Program-made: the position numbers and the translations under genes | Source: DYFX01 sp964400625 | GTDB taxonomy: Bacteria > Patescibacteriota > Patescibacteriia > SG8-24 > DYFX01 | NCBI GenBank assembly: GCA_964400625.1 | Contig: CAYNUS010000003.1 | Span: 99,654 to 163,653 of the forward strand | Reading direction: 5' to 3' | DNA length: 64,000 nt | Shown here: positions 31,033 through 38,487 of the stretch, in pieces | How positions within the stretch are numbered: the stretch's first letter is position 1 | How the letters are laid out: the number at the start of each line of letters is the position of its first letter | The notes under the pieces: model-generated | What the model was told of the DNA's origin: nothing | What the model saw: the letters and a program-made list of their open reading frames with translations, nothing else | The model's database searches: none

Positions 31033-32862
31033 ATGTGCGGCATCGTCGGATACATCGGGAAGCGCCCCGCCCTGCCGATCCTCATCCGGGGACTGCGGTC
31101 GCTTGAATATCGCGGCTACGATTCCGCCGGCGTCGCGTATCCCGACGCGCAGGGCATGAAGGTCATCAAGGCGCCCGGACGCATCGACCGGCTGGTCGAG
31201 CGCGTCGACGGCGCCGGCGAGCATCGCGCGACGGCGGGCATCGCGCATACGCGCTGGGCCACGCACGGCGCTCCGACCGAGGACAACGCCCATCCGCACA
31301 TGGACTGCACGGGCAAGATCGCTCTGGTGCACAACGGCATCATCGAGAACTATGCCGAACTGAAGCTCTGGCTCGAGAAGAGCGGGCACCTGTTCGTTTC
31401 CGAGACCGACACCGAGGTCTTGGCGCATCTCGTCGAGGAATACTACGAGGGCGACCTCACGTCCGCCGTCCGCGCGTCCCTGCGGCACCTGCGCGGCACC
31501 TACGGCATCGCCGCCATCCACGCCGACAAGCCCGGCGAGATCGTCGCCGCGCGCCTCGGCAGCCCCATCGTGATCGGCGTCGGGGAAGGGGAGATGCTCG
31601 TCGCCTCGGACCCCTCCGCGCTCATCGGCACCACGCGCAACGTCATCTACCTCGACGACGGCGAGATGGCGCGCCTCGACGCCGCGGGCGCGGAGGTCAC
31701 GACGCTCGCCGCCGCCGCGGTCGATAAGGAGACGCGCGTCATCGAATGGTCGGAGAAGGAGATCGAGAAGGGCGGACACGCGCACTTCATGCTGAAGGAG
31801 ATGCTCGAACAGCCGGAAACGGTCCGCTCGGCGCTCCGCGGCCGCCTCTCGGGCGACGGGCGCGTCCAGCTCGGCGTCTTCAACGATCTGCGCGCCTCGC
31901 TCAAGGACATGCGCCGCATCCAGATCGTCGCCTGCGGGTCCGCCTACTATGCCGGCCTGGTCGGCGCGCAGATGATCGAGCGCCTCGCCAAGATCCCCGT
32001 GAGCGTGGACCTCGCATCGGAGTACCGGTACCGCGAGCCCGTCATGCCTGGCCGCACCGCCGTGCTGGCCGTGAGCCAATCCGGCGAGACGGCCGATACC
32101 TTGGCCGCGCTCCGTCTGGCGAAGGACGCCGGGCTCCTCACGATGGGTATCGTGAACGTCGTCGGCTCGACCATCGCCCGCGACGTGGCCGCCGGCATCT
32201 ACAACCACGCCGGTCCGGAGATCGGCGTCGCCTCCACCAAGGCCTTCGTCTCCCAGCTCACCGTCTTCCTGCTCTTCGCGCTGGCCCTCGCGCGCGAACG
32301 CGGGCTCCCGGACGACGAAGCCCGGAAGATCGCGCACGCGCTCGAGACCCTGCCGGACCGCATCGAGGACGTCCTCACGCTCCGTCCGCGCCTGGCCGAA
32401 TGGGCGGCGTCCCTCGGGGAAGCGCGGCACGTCATGTACCTCGGGCGCACCCTGCACCATCCCATCGCGCTCGAAGGCGCGCTCAAGCTCAAGGAGGTCT
32501 CGTACATCCACGCGGAAGGCTACGCCTCCGGCGAGATGAAGCACGGCCCGATCGCCATGGTCGAACCCGGCTTCCCCATCGTGACGCTCGCGCCGCGCGA
32601 CTCCGTCTTCGAGAAGGTGAAATCCAACCTCGAGGAAGTCCGCGCCCGCGGCGCCAGGACGTTCGTCGTCACGACGGCGGGCGGCGCCAAGGAACTCGGC
32701 CGCGCCGGCGACCACGCGATCGAGATCCCCGAGACGCACCCGCTCGTCCAGCCCATCCTCTCCGTCATCCCGCTCCAGCTGCTCGCCTACGAGACGGCCG
32801 TGGCCAAGGGCCTCGACGTCGACAAGCCGCGCAATCTCGCCAAATCCGTCACGGTCGAGTGA
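31033..32862 (+). CDS. glmS: Glutamine-fructose-6-phosphate aminotransferase
   Basis: Forms glucosamine 6-phosphate from fructose 6-phosphate and glutamine, the entry step to UDP-GlcNAc. The 609-residue protein starts MCGIVGYIG with the Cys nucleophile at position 2, so the start is fixed. The glutaminase domain (2-215) has RWATHG and HNGIIEN; two SIS domains follow, with SQSGETADT and ASTKAF, and the C-terminus is KSVTVE. There is no Shine-Dalgarno: the ATG lies eight bases after the -10, so the mRNA is probably leaderless. It is followed by glmR and preceded by a GlmU-like acyltransferase. Confidence 0.97.
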   Translation: MCGIVGYIGKRPALPILIRGLRSLEYRGYDSAGVAYPDAQGMKVIKAPGRIDRLVERVDGAGEHRATAGIAHTRWATHGAPTEDNAHPHMDCTGKIALVHNGIIENYAELKLWLEKSGHLFVSETDTEVLAHLVEEYYEGDLTSAVRASLRHLRGTYGIAAIHADKPGEIVAARLGSPIVIGVGEGEMLVASDPSALIGTTRNVIYLDDGEMARLDAAGAEVTTLAAAAVDKETRVIEWSEKEIEKGGHAHFMLKEMLEQPETVRSALRGRLSGDGRVQLGVFNDLRASLKDMRRIQIVACGSAYYAGLVGAQMIERLAKIPVSVDLASEYRYREPVMPGRTAVLAVSQSGETADTLAALRLAKDAGLLTMGIVNVVGSTIARDVAAGIYNHAGPEIGVASTKAFVSQLTVFLLFALALARERGLPDDEARKIAHALETLPDRIEDVLTLRPRLAEWAASLGEARHVMYLGRTLHHPIALEGALKLKEVSYIHAEGYASGEMKHGPIAMVEPGFPIVTLAPRDSVFEKVKSNLEEVRARGARTFVVTTAGGAKELGRAGDHAIEIPETHPLVQPILSVIPLQLLAYETAVAKGLDVDKPRNLAKSVTVE

Positions 32863-32866
32863 TTCC

Positions 32867-32961
32867 TGTCATCCCGAGCCGCGCGCTCCAGCGCGGCGGC
32901 AGGGATCCCTTTTGAAAAGCGATTCCTACCGCTCGGCTTGAAGGCCTCGCTCGGAATGACA
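32867..32961. repeat. Palindromic repeat element between glmS and glmR
   Basis: TGTCATCCCGAGC at the left end and GCTCGGAATGACA at the right end are inverted copies of the dispersed TGTCATTCCGAGC repeat. A GCCGCGC/GCGCGGC hairpin lies inside (32879-32898). No coding sequence is present. Confidence 0.75.
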
Positions 32962-32974
32962 TAACGCGATCATC

Positions 32975-33949
32975 ATGAAATCGATCGTCACCATCGGCGG
33001 CGGCACGGGACAGTTCACCCTGCTGACCGGCCTCAAGAAATATCCGGTGAAGCTCACGGCCGTCGTCTCGATGGCCGACGACGGCGGCTCGACCGGCATG
33101 CTCCGCGACGAGCTCGGCGTCCTGCCGCCCGGCGACGTGCGCCAGTGCCTCGTCGCCATCTCGGAAGCGGATACCATCGTCCGCGAGCTCTTCAACTACC
33201 GCTTCGAGGCCGGCGGCCTCAAGGGGCACAACTTCGGCAACATCTTCCTTTCCGCGCTCGAGAAGATCACCGGCAACTTCGACGAGGCCGTACGCGTCGC
33301 CGGCATGGTGCTCGCCACGCGCGGCACCGTCATCCCCGTCACGACGCAGGACACGCGCCTCGTGAGCGGCCGCGGCGACCTCTGCATCAACGGACAGTAC
33401 GCCATCGAGACGGCGGAGCTCCCGAAGGATCCCGATCTCCGCCTGGACCCGGACGTGTACGCCAACCCCAAGGCGGTCGAGGCCATCGACGCCGCGGACG
33501 TCATCGTCATCGGCCCCGGCAACTACTACTGCAGCATCCTGCCGAACCTGCTGGTCAAAGGGGTGGCCGAGGCCATCGGCCGCGCCAAGGGCAAGGTCGT
33601 CTACAACTGCAACCTGATGACCAAGAAAGGCCACACCGACGGCTTCACGGTCGACGATTTCGTTTCCGGCATCGAGCGGTACATCGGCAAGGGCCGCATC
33701 GATTTCGTGACCTGCAACAGCGTGACGCCCGAACGGGAACTGCTCGACCGCTACGCCGCGGAAGGGGAGTTCCCGGTCCCGCCGCTCTCGCCGGCCGTGC
33801 GGGACGGCCGCATCTACCTCGCGGCGGACCTGATGTCGCGCTCGATCCCCGTCCTCAAGGCGGGCGACCCCATCAAGCGCACGCTCATCCGCCACGATCC
33901 TTCCACGCTCGCGGCGCTCATCGTGCAGAACTGCCTCGGCGGCCTATGA
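32975..33949 (+). CDS. glmR: GlmR/YvcK-family protein (CofD-like)
   Basis: A 324-residue member of the YvcK (GlmR) family, formerly called gluconeogenesis factor. It has TIGGGTGQFTLLTGL, MADDGGSTGMLRDELG, PPGDVRQCL, GHNFGNIFLSAL and GPGNYYCSILPNLLV. In Bacillus subtilis GlmR binds UDP-GlcNAc and stimulates GlmS; here it directly follows glmS, which supports the same role. No RBS is obvious; it may be co-transcribed with glmS through the palindromic repeat. The next gene overlaps it by four bases. Confidence 0.93.
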   Translation: MKSIVTIGGGTGQFTLLTGLKKYPVKLTAVVSMADDGGSTGMLRDELGVLPPGDVRQCLVAISEADTIVRELFNYRFEAGGLKGHNFGNIFLSALEKITGNFDEAVRVAGMVLATRGTVIPVTTQDTRLVSGRGDLCINGQYAIETAELPKDPDLRLDPDVYANPKAVEAIDAADVIVIGPGNYYCSILPNLLVKGVAEAIGRAKGKVVYNCNLMTKKGHTDGFTVDDFVSGIERYIGKGRIDFVTCNSVTPERELLDRYAAEGEFPVPPLSPAVRDGRIYLAADLMSRSIPVLKAGDPIKRTLIRHDPSTLAALIVQNCLGGL

Positions 33950-34416
33950 AGGGCACCGTCGTCTTCGATTTCGACTACACGCTCGCCGATACGACGCGGT
34001 TCAAGGAGGCGCTGGCGGGCTCGCCGGACGCCGTGACCCGGATGTCCGAGTTCCTGTTCGACGGGGCGGCGTCGGTCCTGCTCCGGCTGAAGGCCGACGG
34101 CTGGAAGCTCGCGCTCCTCACGCTCGGCGAACCGGTCTGGCAGCAGCGCAAGGCCATCCACTCCGGCCTCCTGGAGCATTTCGATTACGTCATGTGCACG
34201 GCGGAGCCGAAGGCCACGCGCATCGCCGAGATGCTCGCCTGGCCGGCGCCGCTCGTCTTCGTCAACGACAACGGCGAGGAGATCGACGTGATGCGCCGCG
34301 TGCTTCCGGAGTCGCGCATGATCGCCGTGCGCGGCCCCAAGCCGCTGCCGACGGCGCCCGGCGTGCCGCTTTGCGCGGACCTCGAAGAGGTTTACAGGTG
34401 CGTCGTTTCGGGCTAA
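33946..34416 (+). CDS. HAD-superfamily phosphatase, 156 aa
   Basis: A small HAD hydrolase with motif I DFDYTLAD, motif II LTLGE, a Lys in AEPKATR and motif III FVNDNGEEID. There is only a short cap, so small phosphorylated metabolites are likely substrates. The ATG overlaps the glmR stop (ATGA), so translation is coupled. Its place in an amino-sugar cluster suggests a sugar phosphate substrate, but this is inference. Confidence 0.82.
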   Translation: MKGTVVFDFDYTLADTTRFKEALAGSPDAVTRMSEFLFDGAASVLLRLKADGWKLALLTLGEPVWQQRKAIHSGLLEHFDYVMCTAEPKATRIAEMLAWPAPLVFVNDNGEEIDVMRRVLPESRMIAVRGPKPLPTAPGVPLCADLEEVYRCVVSG

Positions 34417-34419
34417 GGT
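34391..34419 (+). promoter_or_regulatory. Promoter of the 34429 gene (leaderless geometry)
   Basis: TTTACA at 34391-34396, 17 bp, TAAGGT at 34414-34419, ATG after nine bases. It lies inside the end of the HAD gene. Confidence 0.75.
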
Positions 34420-34428
34420 GGTCCGGCT

Positions 34429-35184
34429 ATGCACCGAATCATCATCCTCGCGGCCGGCAAAGGGAAGCGCATGGGCCCGGCCGACCGCCCGAAAGTCCTG
34501 CACACGATCCTCGGCAAGCCGATGCTCGCCTACGTCCTCGACGCCGTCGTCGACTCCGGCGTCGACGCGAAACCGGTCGTCATCATCGGCCACATGGCGG
34601 AGCACGTGCGCACCGTCTGCGGGGACGCCTGCGACTACGCGACGCAGACCGAGCTCAAGGGCACGGGCGACGCCGTCATGCGCGCCCGGCCGCTCCTCGA
34701 AGGTTCGGCCGAGCACGTGATGGTGCTCGTCGGCGACCAGCCCTTCGTCACCGCCGGCACGATCCGCCGCGTGGCGGACATGCACCTGGCCAGCGGCGCG
34801 ACGCTCACGATCGGCACGGTCACCGTCGAGGATTTCGACTCCTGGCGCGCCCCGTTCGCCGACTTCGGACGCATCGTCCGCGGCCCGGACGGCGCCATCG
34901 AGCGCATCGTCGAGGTGAAGGACGCCGCTCCGGAACAGCTGGCCATCAAGGAGATCAACCCCAGCTATTACTGCTTCAAGGCCGACTGGCTCTGGAAGAA
35001 CCTGGAGCTCCTCACGACGGACAACGCCGCCGGGGAGCTCTACCTGACCGACCTGCTCGGCAGGGCCATCGCAGCGGGCGAGATGGTCCAGACGGTGGCG
35101 GTCCCTCCCGACGAGGCGCTCGGCGTGAACACGCTCGAACAGCTCGCCATCGCCGAAGCGCTCATGAAGGCGCGCGCGAAGTGA
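34429..35184 (+). CDS. GlmU-like uridyltransferase half (NTP transferase)
   Basis: A 251-residue nucleotidyltransferase like the N-terminal domain of GlmU: LAAGKGKRMGPADRPKVLH, GHMAEHVR, TELKGTGDAV, VLVGDQPFV, DFGRIVRG, IVEVKDA and EINPSYYCF. It would make UDP-GlcNAc from UTP and N-acetylglucosamine 1-phosphate. It lacks the beta-helix domain, which is encoded separately at 30344. No RBS is present; the ATG is nine bases after the -10, so the mRNA is probably leaderless. Confidence 0.85.
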   Translation: MHRIIILAAGKGKRMGPADRPKVLHTILGKPMLAYVLDAVVDSGVDAKPVVIIGHMAEHVRTVCGDACDYATQTELKGTGDAVMRARPLLEGSAEHVMVLVGDQPFVTAGTIRRVADMHLASGATLTIGTVTVEDFDSWRAPFADFGRIVRGPDGAIERIVEVKDAAPEQLAIKEINPSYYCFKADWLWKNLELLTTDNAAGELYLTDLLGRAIAAGEMVQTVAVPPDEALGVNTLEQLAIAEALMKARAK

Positions 35185-35190
35185 AGAACG

Positions 35191-35227
35191 AAAAAGACTC
35201 CTGCAAGCATGGCACAGGAGTCTTTTT
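35191..35227. terminator. Bidirectional intrinsic terminator
   Basis: AAAAAGACTCCTG and CAGGAGTCTTTTT form a 13-bp stem with T runs on both strands. Confidence 0.95.
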
Positions 35228-35241
35228 ACGAAGAGGCAGAT

Positions 35242-35313
35242 TTACTGCTTCTTCTTCTTCGCCGCCTTCTTCTTCGGGGCCTTCTTCGCGGCCTTCTTTT
35301 TCTTCGCTGCCAT
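35242..35313 (-). CDS. Lys/Ala-rich 23-residue peptide (histone H1-like)
   Basis: A 23-codon frame: MAAKKKKAAKKAPKKKAAK followed by KKKQ. It has the best Shine-Dalgarno in the window (GGGGAGGTGAT, spacing five) and sits between a TACAAT -10 (near 35380, extended by TG) and a 13-bp terminator, so it is very probably expressed. The composition is that of the C-terminal tails of bacterial histone H1-like proteins, which bind DNA or RNA by charge. Too short for homology. Confidence 0.65.
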   Translation of the reverse strand: MAAKKKKAAKKAPKKKAAKKKKQ

Positions 35314-35417
35314 GAAAATCACCTCCCCTTTCTGAATCGTGATCGCATACTTAAAGCGCGAGCACTCTTACGAAAATATTGTAACACACTTTCCGCGCTT
35401 ACGACGCGATGCAACGC

Positions 35418-35795
35418 TCAAACTGTGGATAAATTTTCCGACGACGCGCGCCGATAATCGTCGGCGAGACGTTCGATGTCGTTCTCGTCGCACGCGCCGC
35501 GCTGGAGCTCGAGGATGAGGAGCGGCGCGTCGCCGCGGTTGCCGACGCGATGCGTCTGCCGCACGCCGACGCGCAGCATCTCGCCGGCGGAGATCGCGCG
35601 CTCGACGCCGTCGAGCTCGAAGACGCCTTCGCCCGAGACGACGATCCAGAACTCCTCGCGCTTGAAGTGGCGCTGGAGGCTCAGGCGGTGGCGCGGCGCC
35701 ACCTCGATCAGCTTCACGAGGAATCCGGCCCCCTCGAAGAGGTTCTGATAGGCGCCCCAGGGCCTGGTTTCCGTGGGTTTCGGCAGGGTGGTCAT
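35418..35795 (-). CDS. Cupin, mannose-6-phosphate isomerase type II-like
   Basis: A 125-residue single cupin that matches the C-terminal domain of bifunctional mannose-1-phosphate guanylyltransferase/phosphomannose isomerase: ETRPWGAYQ, VAPRHRLSLQRHFKREEFWIVVSG, AGEMLRVGVRQTHRVGN and CDENDIERLADDY. The metal-binding His and Glu residues are kept. It would interconvert mannose 6-phosphate and fructose 6-phosphate or act on a related sugar. The last codons overlap a DnaA-box-like sequence. Confidence 0.8.
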   Translation of the reverse strand: MTTLPKPTETRPWGAYQNLFEGAGFLVKLIEVAPRHRLSLQRHFKREEFWIVVSGEGVFELDGVERAISAGEMLRVGVRQTHRVGNRGDAPLLILELQRGACDENDIERLADDYRRASSENLSTV

Positions 35796-35872
35796 GCCGT
35801 CATTGTAAGGACGAAATGCGGTTTCCGTCCATGGTAGAATGCGGGGAGAGCGTTAAACATAAGCCGAACACT

Positions 35873-36196
35873 ATGGTTCCGACGTGGAAACGCTGGATAG
35901 GGACCGCCGCGGTCGTGCTCCTGGCCGGAGCCGGCTGCCAGGCGGATGTCCAGCAGGAAGCTTCGCTCGAGACCGGGACGGAAACGGGGGAGGAGACGCG
36001 GGATGACGGCCGCATGGGCATCGACGCGGACGCGAGCCTCGAAGCCTCGGTCGACGCCGCCGCCGACGCGATGCTGACGGAAGCCGACGCCGACGCGATG
36101 GTCGAGTACGAGGAAGGGAACGATGCCGATGTCGTCGGCAACGACGGCGCGGAACTTGACGCGTATGGAAAAGCCTATGTCCAATCTGAACTCTAA
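35873..36196 (+). CDS. Acidic predicted lipoprotein, 107 aa
   Basis: Signal peptide with lipobox LAGAGC (lipidated Cys22), then an acidic Asp/Glu/Ala-rich chain (DADASLEASVDAAADAMLTEADADAM) likely to be helical or disordered on the cell surface. No family is recognised. An extended -10 (ATGGTAGAAT at 35831-35840) precedes it. ATG 35873 is chosen because the lipobox then falls at the usual distance. It overlaps the next gene by 20 bases. Confidence 0.65.
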   Translation: MVPTWKRWIGTAAVVLLAGAGCQADVQQEASLETGTETGEETRDDGRMGIDADASLEASVDAAADAMLTEADADAMVEYEEGNDADVVGNDGAELDAYGKAYVQSEL

Positions 36197-36968
36197 GCGC
36201 GTCGCGGCCGCGGCCGCCGGCGCCGTCATGCTGCTCACGACGGCCCTGCCCGCCTTCGCCCAGACGCCGCCGGAACGGCAGCCGCGCGCCGCTGGCGACG
36301 CCTGCGCGCGCCTCACGGCGGCGCTCACGACGCTCGAGACGCGGATGGCGACGCGGAGGGCCGAACTCGACGGGCGCCGCGATGAACGGAAGTCGACGCT
36401 CGAGGAGCGCCGCGAAGAACGCCAGGACCGCCGGGAAGACCGTCGCGAGGGTTGGGAGACGCGTTGGGAGAACCTGCTCGCCCAGCTCGACGAGAAGGCG
36501 GAGGACGACGCGCAGAAGACCGCGCTCCGCGCCTTCAAGACGGCGATGGACTCCGCGTGGAAGACGCGCCGTACCGCCATCGAGGCGGCCAACGCGGCGT
36601 TCCGCGCGGCCGTCGATAAGGCCGTGACCGATCGCCGCGCGGCCGTCCAAGCCGCCGCCGACGCCCTGAAGGCCTCGGTCAAGGCCGCGCTCGACAAGGC
36701 CAAGGCCGATTGCGCCGCCGGCGTCGATCCCGCCGCGGTGAGGGCGACCCTCAAGGCCAGCCTCGATGCGGCGCATGCGAAGTTCCGCACGGACGCGAAA
36801 GCGGCGGAGAAGCCGTCGGAAGCCGCGAAGGCCGCCGCCGAGACGCGCCGCGCCGCCATCGCGAAGGCGAACGCGGACTTCAAGACCGCCGCCGAGAAGG
36901 CCCGCGCCGATCTCAAGGCGGCGCTCCAGGCCGCCCGTCCGGAAGAGTCGGCGACGAGCACTCCGTAA
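36177..36968 (+). CDS. Exported Ala/Arg-rich coiled-coil protein, 263 aa
   Basis: Signal peptide (about residues 1-29, ending PAFAQ), two cysteines (one in DACARL, one in KADCAAG) and long helices of Ala, Arg, Lys and Glu (RRDERKSTLEERREERQDRR, then repeats such as AAFRAAVDKAV). The likely form is an extracytoplasmic coiled coil. No family is recognised. ATG 36177 is preferred over 36165; both overlap the preceding lipoprotein gene, so the two are co-translated. Confidence 0.65.
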   Translation: MSNLNSKRVAAAAAGAVMLLTTALPAFAQTPPERQPRAAGDACARLTAALTTLETRMATRRAELDGRRDERKSTLEERREERQDRREDRREGWETRWENLLAQLDEKAEDDAQKTALRAFKTAMDSAWKTRRTAIEAANAAFRAAVDKAVTDRRAAVQAAADALKASVKAALDKAKADCAAGVDPAAVRATLKASLDAAHAKFRTDAKAAEKPSEAAKAAAETRRAAIAKANADFKTAAEKARADLKAALQAARPEESATSTP

Positions 36969-36971
36969 GAA

Positions 36972-36999
36972 GAAAAGACCCGCCTTCCGGCGGGTCTTT
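36972..36999 (+). terminator. Intrinsic terminator
   Basis: AAAGACCCGCC and GGCGGGTCTTT pair around TTCC. Confidence 0.9.
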
Positions 37000-37022
37000 C
37001 GTCTCATGGTCCGGGCGGATGC

Positions 37023-37052
37023 GAAAAAGCTCCCTGCGAGGGAGCTTTTTTC
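37023..37052 (-). terminator. Terminator of tRNA-Ala
   Basis: AAAAAGCTCCC and GGGAGCTTTTT pair around a five-base loop; T runs occur on both strands. Confidence 0.85.
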
Positions 37053-37054
37053 GA

Positions 37055-37130
37055 TGGTGGACCGCATCGGACTCGAACCGATCACCCCCTGCTTGCAAAG
37101 CAGGTGCTCTACCAGATGAGCTAGCGGCCC
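37055..37130 (-). tRNA. tRNA-Ala (anticodon UGC)
   Basis: A 76-nt cloverleaf with encoded CCA. Acceptor GGGCCGC pairs with GCGGTCC and contains the G3-U70 identity pair of alanine tRNAs. The anticodon loop is TTTGCAA. Confidence 0.97.
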
Positions 37131-37141
37131 TCGACGGAGGA

Positions 37142-37169
37142 ACGATAGCATTTTCCGGCGGGATGTCAA
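37142..37169 (-). promoter_or_regulatory. Promoter of tRNA-Ala
   Basis: TTGACA (37169-37164), 16 bp, TATCGT (37147-37142), directly after the T run of the upstream terminator. Confidence 0.75.
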
Positions 37170-37170
37170 C

Positions 37171-37198
37171 GAAAAACGCCCCGTGTCATGTCGGGGCG
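37171..37198 (-). terminator. Intrinsic terminator of the 37186 gene
   Basis: CGCCCCG and CGGGGCG pair around an eight-base loop; T5 on the minus strand. Confidence 0.8.
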
Positions 37199-37566
37199 GG
37201 GTCGTCCTGGCCGAAGCCGTCGACGAGGGCGTGGTAGGCATGGAAGTCCGTCAGGGCGAAGGCGGCGGGATCGTTCGTCGCTCCGGCGGCGACGTTCCAG
37301 AGGACGATCCTCTCGCGGAGCGCGTCGGGGATCCAGTCGTCCTTCACGACCATCATCGACTCCGCGATGGCGGCCTCGATGCTCCGGACGTCGCCGGGGT
37401 CGAGGACGGCGTTGCGCATGGCGTCTTCGAGCATGTCGCCCGCCATCTCGCGGCTCCCGACTTCGACGGGCAAGGGAGCCCGGCGCGGGTCCGTGAGATG
37501 CGGGTCCGGATCGCGGACGAAGCGGCCGTGCCGGAGGCACGGGCAGAGCAGGAACTTCAGGCCCAT
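37186..37566 (-). CDS. Hypothetical protein, 126 aa
   Basis: No family is recognised. It starts with MGLKFLLCPCLRHGRFVRDP, where the CPC might bind metal or be an incidental pair, and continues with acidic helices (SREMAGDMLEDAMRNAVLD). GGAGG precedes ATG 37566. The promoter at 37598-37626 overlaps the divergent promoter of the metallo-hydrolase gene. Confidence 0.6.
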   Translation of the reverse strand: MGLKFLLCPCLRHGRFVRDPDPHLTDPRRAPLPVEVGSREMAGDMLEDAMRNAVLDPGDVRSIEAAIAESMMVVKDDWIPDALRERIVLWNVAAGATNDPAAFALTDFHAYHALVDGFGQDDPAPT

Positions 37567-37597
37567 GGGGTCCTCCAGGGAAAGGGCTCTTGGTCCG

Positions 37598-37626
37598 AGC
37601 TTAGGCCGGCGCGCGTTGGCGGTCAA
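37598..37626 (-). promoter_or_regulatory. Promoter of the 37566 gene
   Basis: TTGACC (37626-37621), 17 bp, TAAGCT (37603-37598). Confidence 0.75.
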
Positions 37627-37644
37627 TGGCGCGAGGTGTATGCT
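37616..37644 (+). promoter_or_regulatory. Promoter of the 37653 gene (leaderless geometry)
   Basis: TTGGCG at 37616-37621, 17 bp, TATGCT at 37639-37644, ATG after eight bases. Confidence 0.75.
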
Positions 37645-37652
37645 GGAATCAC

Positions 37653-38432
37653 ATGGAAGCCCTGTTCCTGGGGACCGGACCGGCGGAGGCCATACCGCGC
37701 ATCGGGCATTCCGACGCGCTATGCCGCGACGCCATGAAGGCGCACTCGAAGAGCCGCCGCTTACGCTCGGCGGCCCTGGTGCGTTCCGGCGAGACCGCCG
37801 TCCTGATCGACGCCGGCCCCGACATCGGCTACCAGCTCGCGTCCCACCGTATCCAGAAGATCGATGCCGCGCTGCTGACGCATGCGCACCTCGACGCCGC
37901 CGGCGGCCTGCGCGCGCTTTCCGACTGGGCCGCCTCGCGCGGCGTCATCCTGCCGGTCTACACCGAACACGCCACGTTCAGGAGATACGGCGGCTTCTCC
38001 GGGCTCGAGTATCGGTACGTGAAGTCCGGCGCCACCGCCAAGATCGGGACGGTGAGCGCGCGGTTCCTGCGCGTGCGCCACAGCCTGAACGCCGGCTTCC
38101 CCACGTTCGGCTTCCGCATCGGGAAGTTCGCCTACGCCAGCGACGTCGCCTCGATCCCCGCGCCGACCCTGAAGCAGCTTCAGGGCGTCCGCACGCTCGT
38201 CCTCGACGCCGCCTTCTGGTTCGAACAGCGCTATCGCGGGCATCTCACGCCCGACAAGTCCTTGAGGTACGCGCAGTGGCTCGGCGTCGAGCATCTCGTG
38301 CTGACGCAGACCGGCCACACCTATCCGCCGCACCATGAGGCGGAAGCCTTCCTCAAGCACTACGCCCGTTCGCGCGCGCCGCAGCTCAAGCTCTCGCTCG
38401 CGTACGACGGGATGCGCCTGCGGCAAGCGTGA
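37653..38432 (+). CDS. Metallo-beta-lactamase-fold hydrolase (PhnP-like)
   Basis: A 259-residue hydrolase similar to phosphoribosyl cyclic phosphodiesterases: MEALFLGTGPAEAIPR, LIDAGPD, ALLTHAHLDAAGGL, FAYASDVASIP, LDAAFW and LTQTGHTYPP. The HxHxDH motif reads HAHLDA, so one metal ligand is missing or replaced. The substrate is unknown. The ATG is eight bases after the -10 and no RBS is present, so the mRNA is probably leaderless. Confidence 0.82.
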   Translation: MEALFLGTGPAEAIPRIGHSDALCRDAMKAHSKSRRLRSAALVRSGETAVLIDAGPDIGYQLASHRIQKIDAALLTHAHLDAAGGLRALSDWAASRGVILPVYTEHATFRRYGGFSGLEYRYVKSGATAKIGTVSARFLRVRHSLNAGFPTFGFRIGKFAYASDVASIPAPTLKQLQGVRTLVLDAAFWFEQRYRGHLTPDKSLRYAQWLGVEHLVLTQTGHTYPPHHEAEAFLKHYARSRAPQLKLSLAYDGMRLRQA

Positions 38433-38454
38433 GGACGGACCGAGCCGTGAATCG

Positions 38455-38483
38455 AAAACCCCGCGCCGGAGGCACGGGGTTTC
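38455..38483. terminator. Bidirectional intrinsic terminator
   Basis: AAACCCCG and CGGGGTTT pair around a longer loop between convergent genes. Confidence 0.75.
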
Positions 38484-38487
38484 GCGT

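Noticed and set aside
35424..35432. Consensus DnaA box TGTGGATAA, considered as part of a replication origin
   Set aside because: It is a single box at the end of a cupin gene; no cluster of boxes, AT-rich stretch or dnaA/dnaN gene is near. One-mismatch versions elsewhere are scattered.
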